Assembly: GCA_964036315.1 (NCBI GenBank)
Contig: OZ038495.1
Location: forward strand, 23,011,621 to 23,075,620
Source: Acanthosepion esculentum
Lineage: Eukaryota; Mollusca; Cephalopoda; Sepiida; Sepiidae
Length of the DNA: 64,000 nucleotides
Direction: 5' to 3'
Part shown: positions 62,881 to 64,000 of the stretch, one piece after another
How the letters are laid out: every line of letters begins with the position of its first letter
Position numbering within the stretch: position 1 is the first letter of the stretch
Made by a program: the position numbers and the translations under genes
The notes under the pieces: model-generated
The model's database searches: none
What the model saw: the letters and a program-made list of their open reading frames with translations, nothing else
Told to the model about the DNA's origin: nothing

Positions 62881-63859
62881 TAAGAAAACAAAAGAATTTG
62901 GTTTGATGGACATGACATTTACTTGCCTGTCTACAGGTAGATTTGAATGATGACAGGATTCTTTTTTTTCCTTAAATGATATTTGCTCATTAAATTCATT
63001 AACAAGACTTTAAAGTTGGTACTCCATCACCACTTCTTTATTTTGGGGGGCTAATAATTAATTTCATTATTACTGGAATATCAAATTCATAGAAGAAGAT
63101 AAAATGCAGTAAATTTTCTTTTTTTCTTTTTGCATATAGTATATGGGATATTAAGATGATAGAAGAAATATTCCACCTACTTATATAAATACTATTTTAT
63201 TAACTGTGAAACTACAAATTTTTAACAAATTACTTCAGTTATTTTTTCAACCAACAAGTGATCTTACACAACATTACTATTCCTAATAAAAAAAAGCTAC
63301 AATTTTCACTTATTCTTGCATCAGCAATAAGAACAAGATAAAGTTAGTTCCTCCTATAGCCTGTATTTAGTCACATCCAACTGTATAAAACTCTTGTGGC
63401 TATGTTCATTAATTATGAACATGGCCATAATGTATTGGCTGTATTTGGAAAAAGCAAACTAAATTAAATGTACAAATAGTGTAATGATAATGGTAAAAAT
63501 AGTCATTTCCATACAGAAAACATTTGACATTTACTGACCAAATGGTTAGCATTAGTGCTGGTTGAAATTTATAAGATCTTTTTCTTAAAACAGTTTATTC
63601 AGGAAATTAAGATTTCTCAAGTTTACATTGATAGCACTTCCTTCCAACCATTTTGTTTTTGATAGTGTGGAAAGTTAACATCTTCATGATATCATTTTCT
63701 CTTCTAGTTACATATGCTACTCATTTTTGCTGTTGAATTTAATTCTGCAATATCAGTCAGTGAATGAGAATTATGGACTGTTTTAATCATCATATTTGGA
63801 ATTTCTAGGCAACATAAGGAAATATGACTTGGAGAAAAGGCAAGAGAGACAGAAGAAAG

Positions 63860-64000
63860 TAACAAATAATCCAACTAAAAGAGTTTGTATTTATATTTGG
63901 CAGAATAGGGCTTAGAGGCGAAACTTATCAAGACCTACAAAGGAAAAGAAGTTTTGGAGAAACATGATTTTTCATGTCCTGAAGGGACAGGGTTCATAGA
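63860..64000 (+). mobile_element. LINE family B, 3' end at window edge
   Basis: It has TTTTGGAGAAACATGATTTT and CATGTCCTGAAGGGACA near the last bases, matching family B's terminus. It is cut by the window end. Confidence 0.6.

Overview
This is an AT-rich animal genomic window holding most of the coding part of one multi-exon gene on the minus strand, set in a very dense field of dispersed and simple repeats. Exons are short, with GT-AG borders and kilobase introns. The repeats are SINEs, LINE 3' ends, mariner/Tc1-type MITEs, TA microsatellites and two long minisatellites. The single DLK/LZK-type kinase, equally close to both vertebrate paralogues, points to an invertebrate. The repeat style suggests a lophotrochozoan, most likely a cephalopod mollusc such as an octopus, but the species is inference.

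The gene is a mixed-lineage MAP kinase kinase kinase of the DLK/LZK (MAP3K12/MAP3K13, wallenda, dlk-1) subfamily. Eight coding exons could be joined with consistent phase: 34675-34904, 30933-31116, 29638-29829, 26974-27132, 23541-23699, 20132-20240, 17720-17829 and 6197-6313. Together they give about 420 residues: a short N-terminus, the subfamily's cysteine/tryptophan motif before the kinase, a complete kinase domain, and the first leucine-zipper/coiled-coil segment. The C-terminal half expected for this family is not seen and should lie beyond base 1. The first coding exon begins at a splice acceptor, so a 5' non-coding exon is expected upstream. A GC-richer block near 59.05-59.35 kb is a weak candidate.

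Layout. 1-6.2 kb: intron with an approximately 33-copy 25-bp AT-rich tandem array. 6.2-31.1 kb: exons 2-8 and introns loaded with retrotransposon remnants. 31.1-34.7 kb: first coding intron, with an 80-bp mariner MITE carrying TA target duplications and an approximately 36-copy 28-bp CpG-rich minisatellite next to exon 1. 34.9-64 kb: no convincing coding exon, only SINE/LINE/MITE copies and microsatellites.

The most notable non-gene structure is the number of fold-back (inverted-duplicate) loci: at least eight in 64 kb, made from unrelated families. They include a SINE whose tRNA-like head sits in the loop between two inverted bodies and a nearly perfect 196-bp palindrome. A second point is a SINE family that appears to be a fusion of a 5S-rRNA-derived head with a tRNA-derived unit. 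A third is that the last visible kinase exon has an in-frame stop overlapping a non-consensus donor, followed by AATAAA. That would allow a short kinase-plus-zipper isoform like the one known in C. elegans dlk-1. No bacterial-type operon, CRISPR array or viral genome is present.
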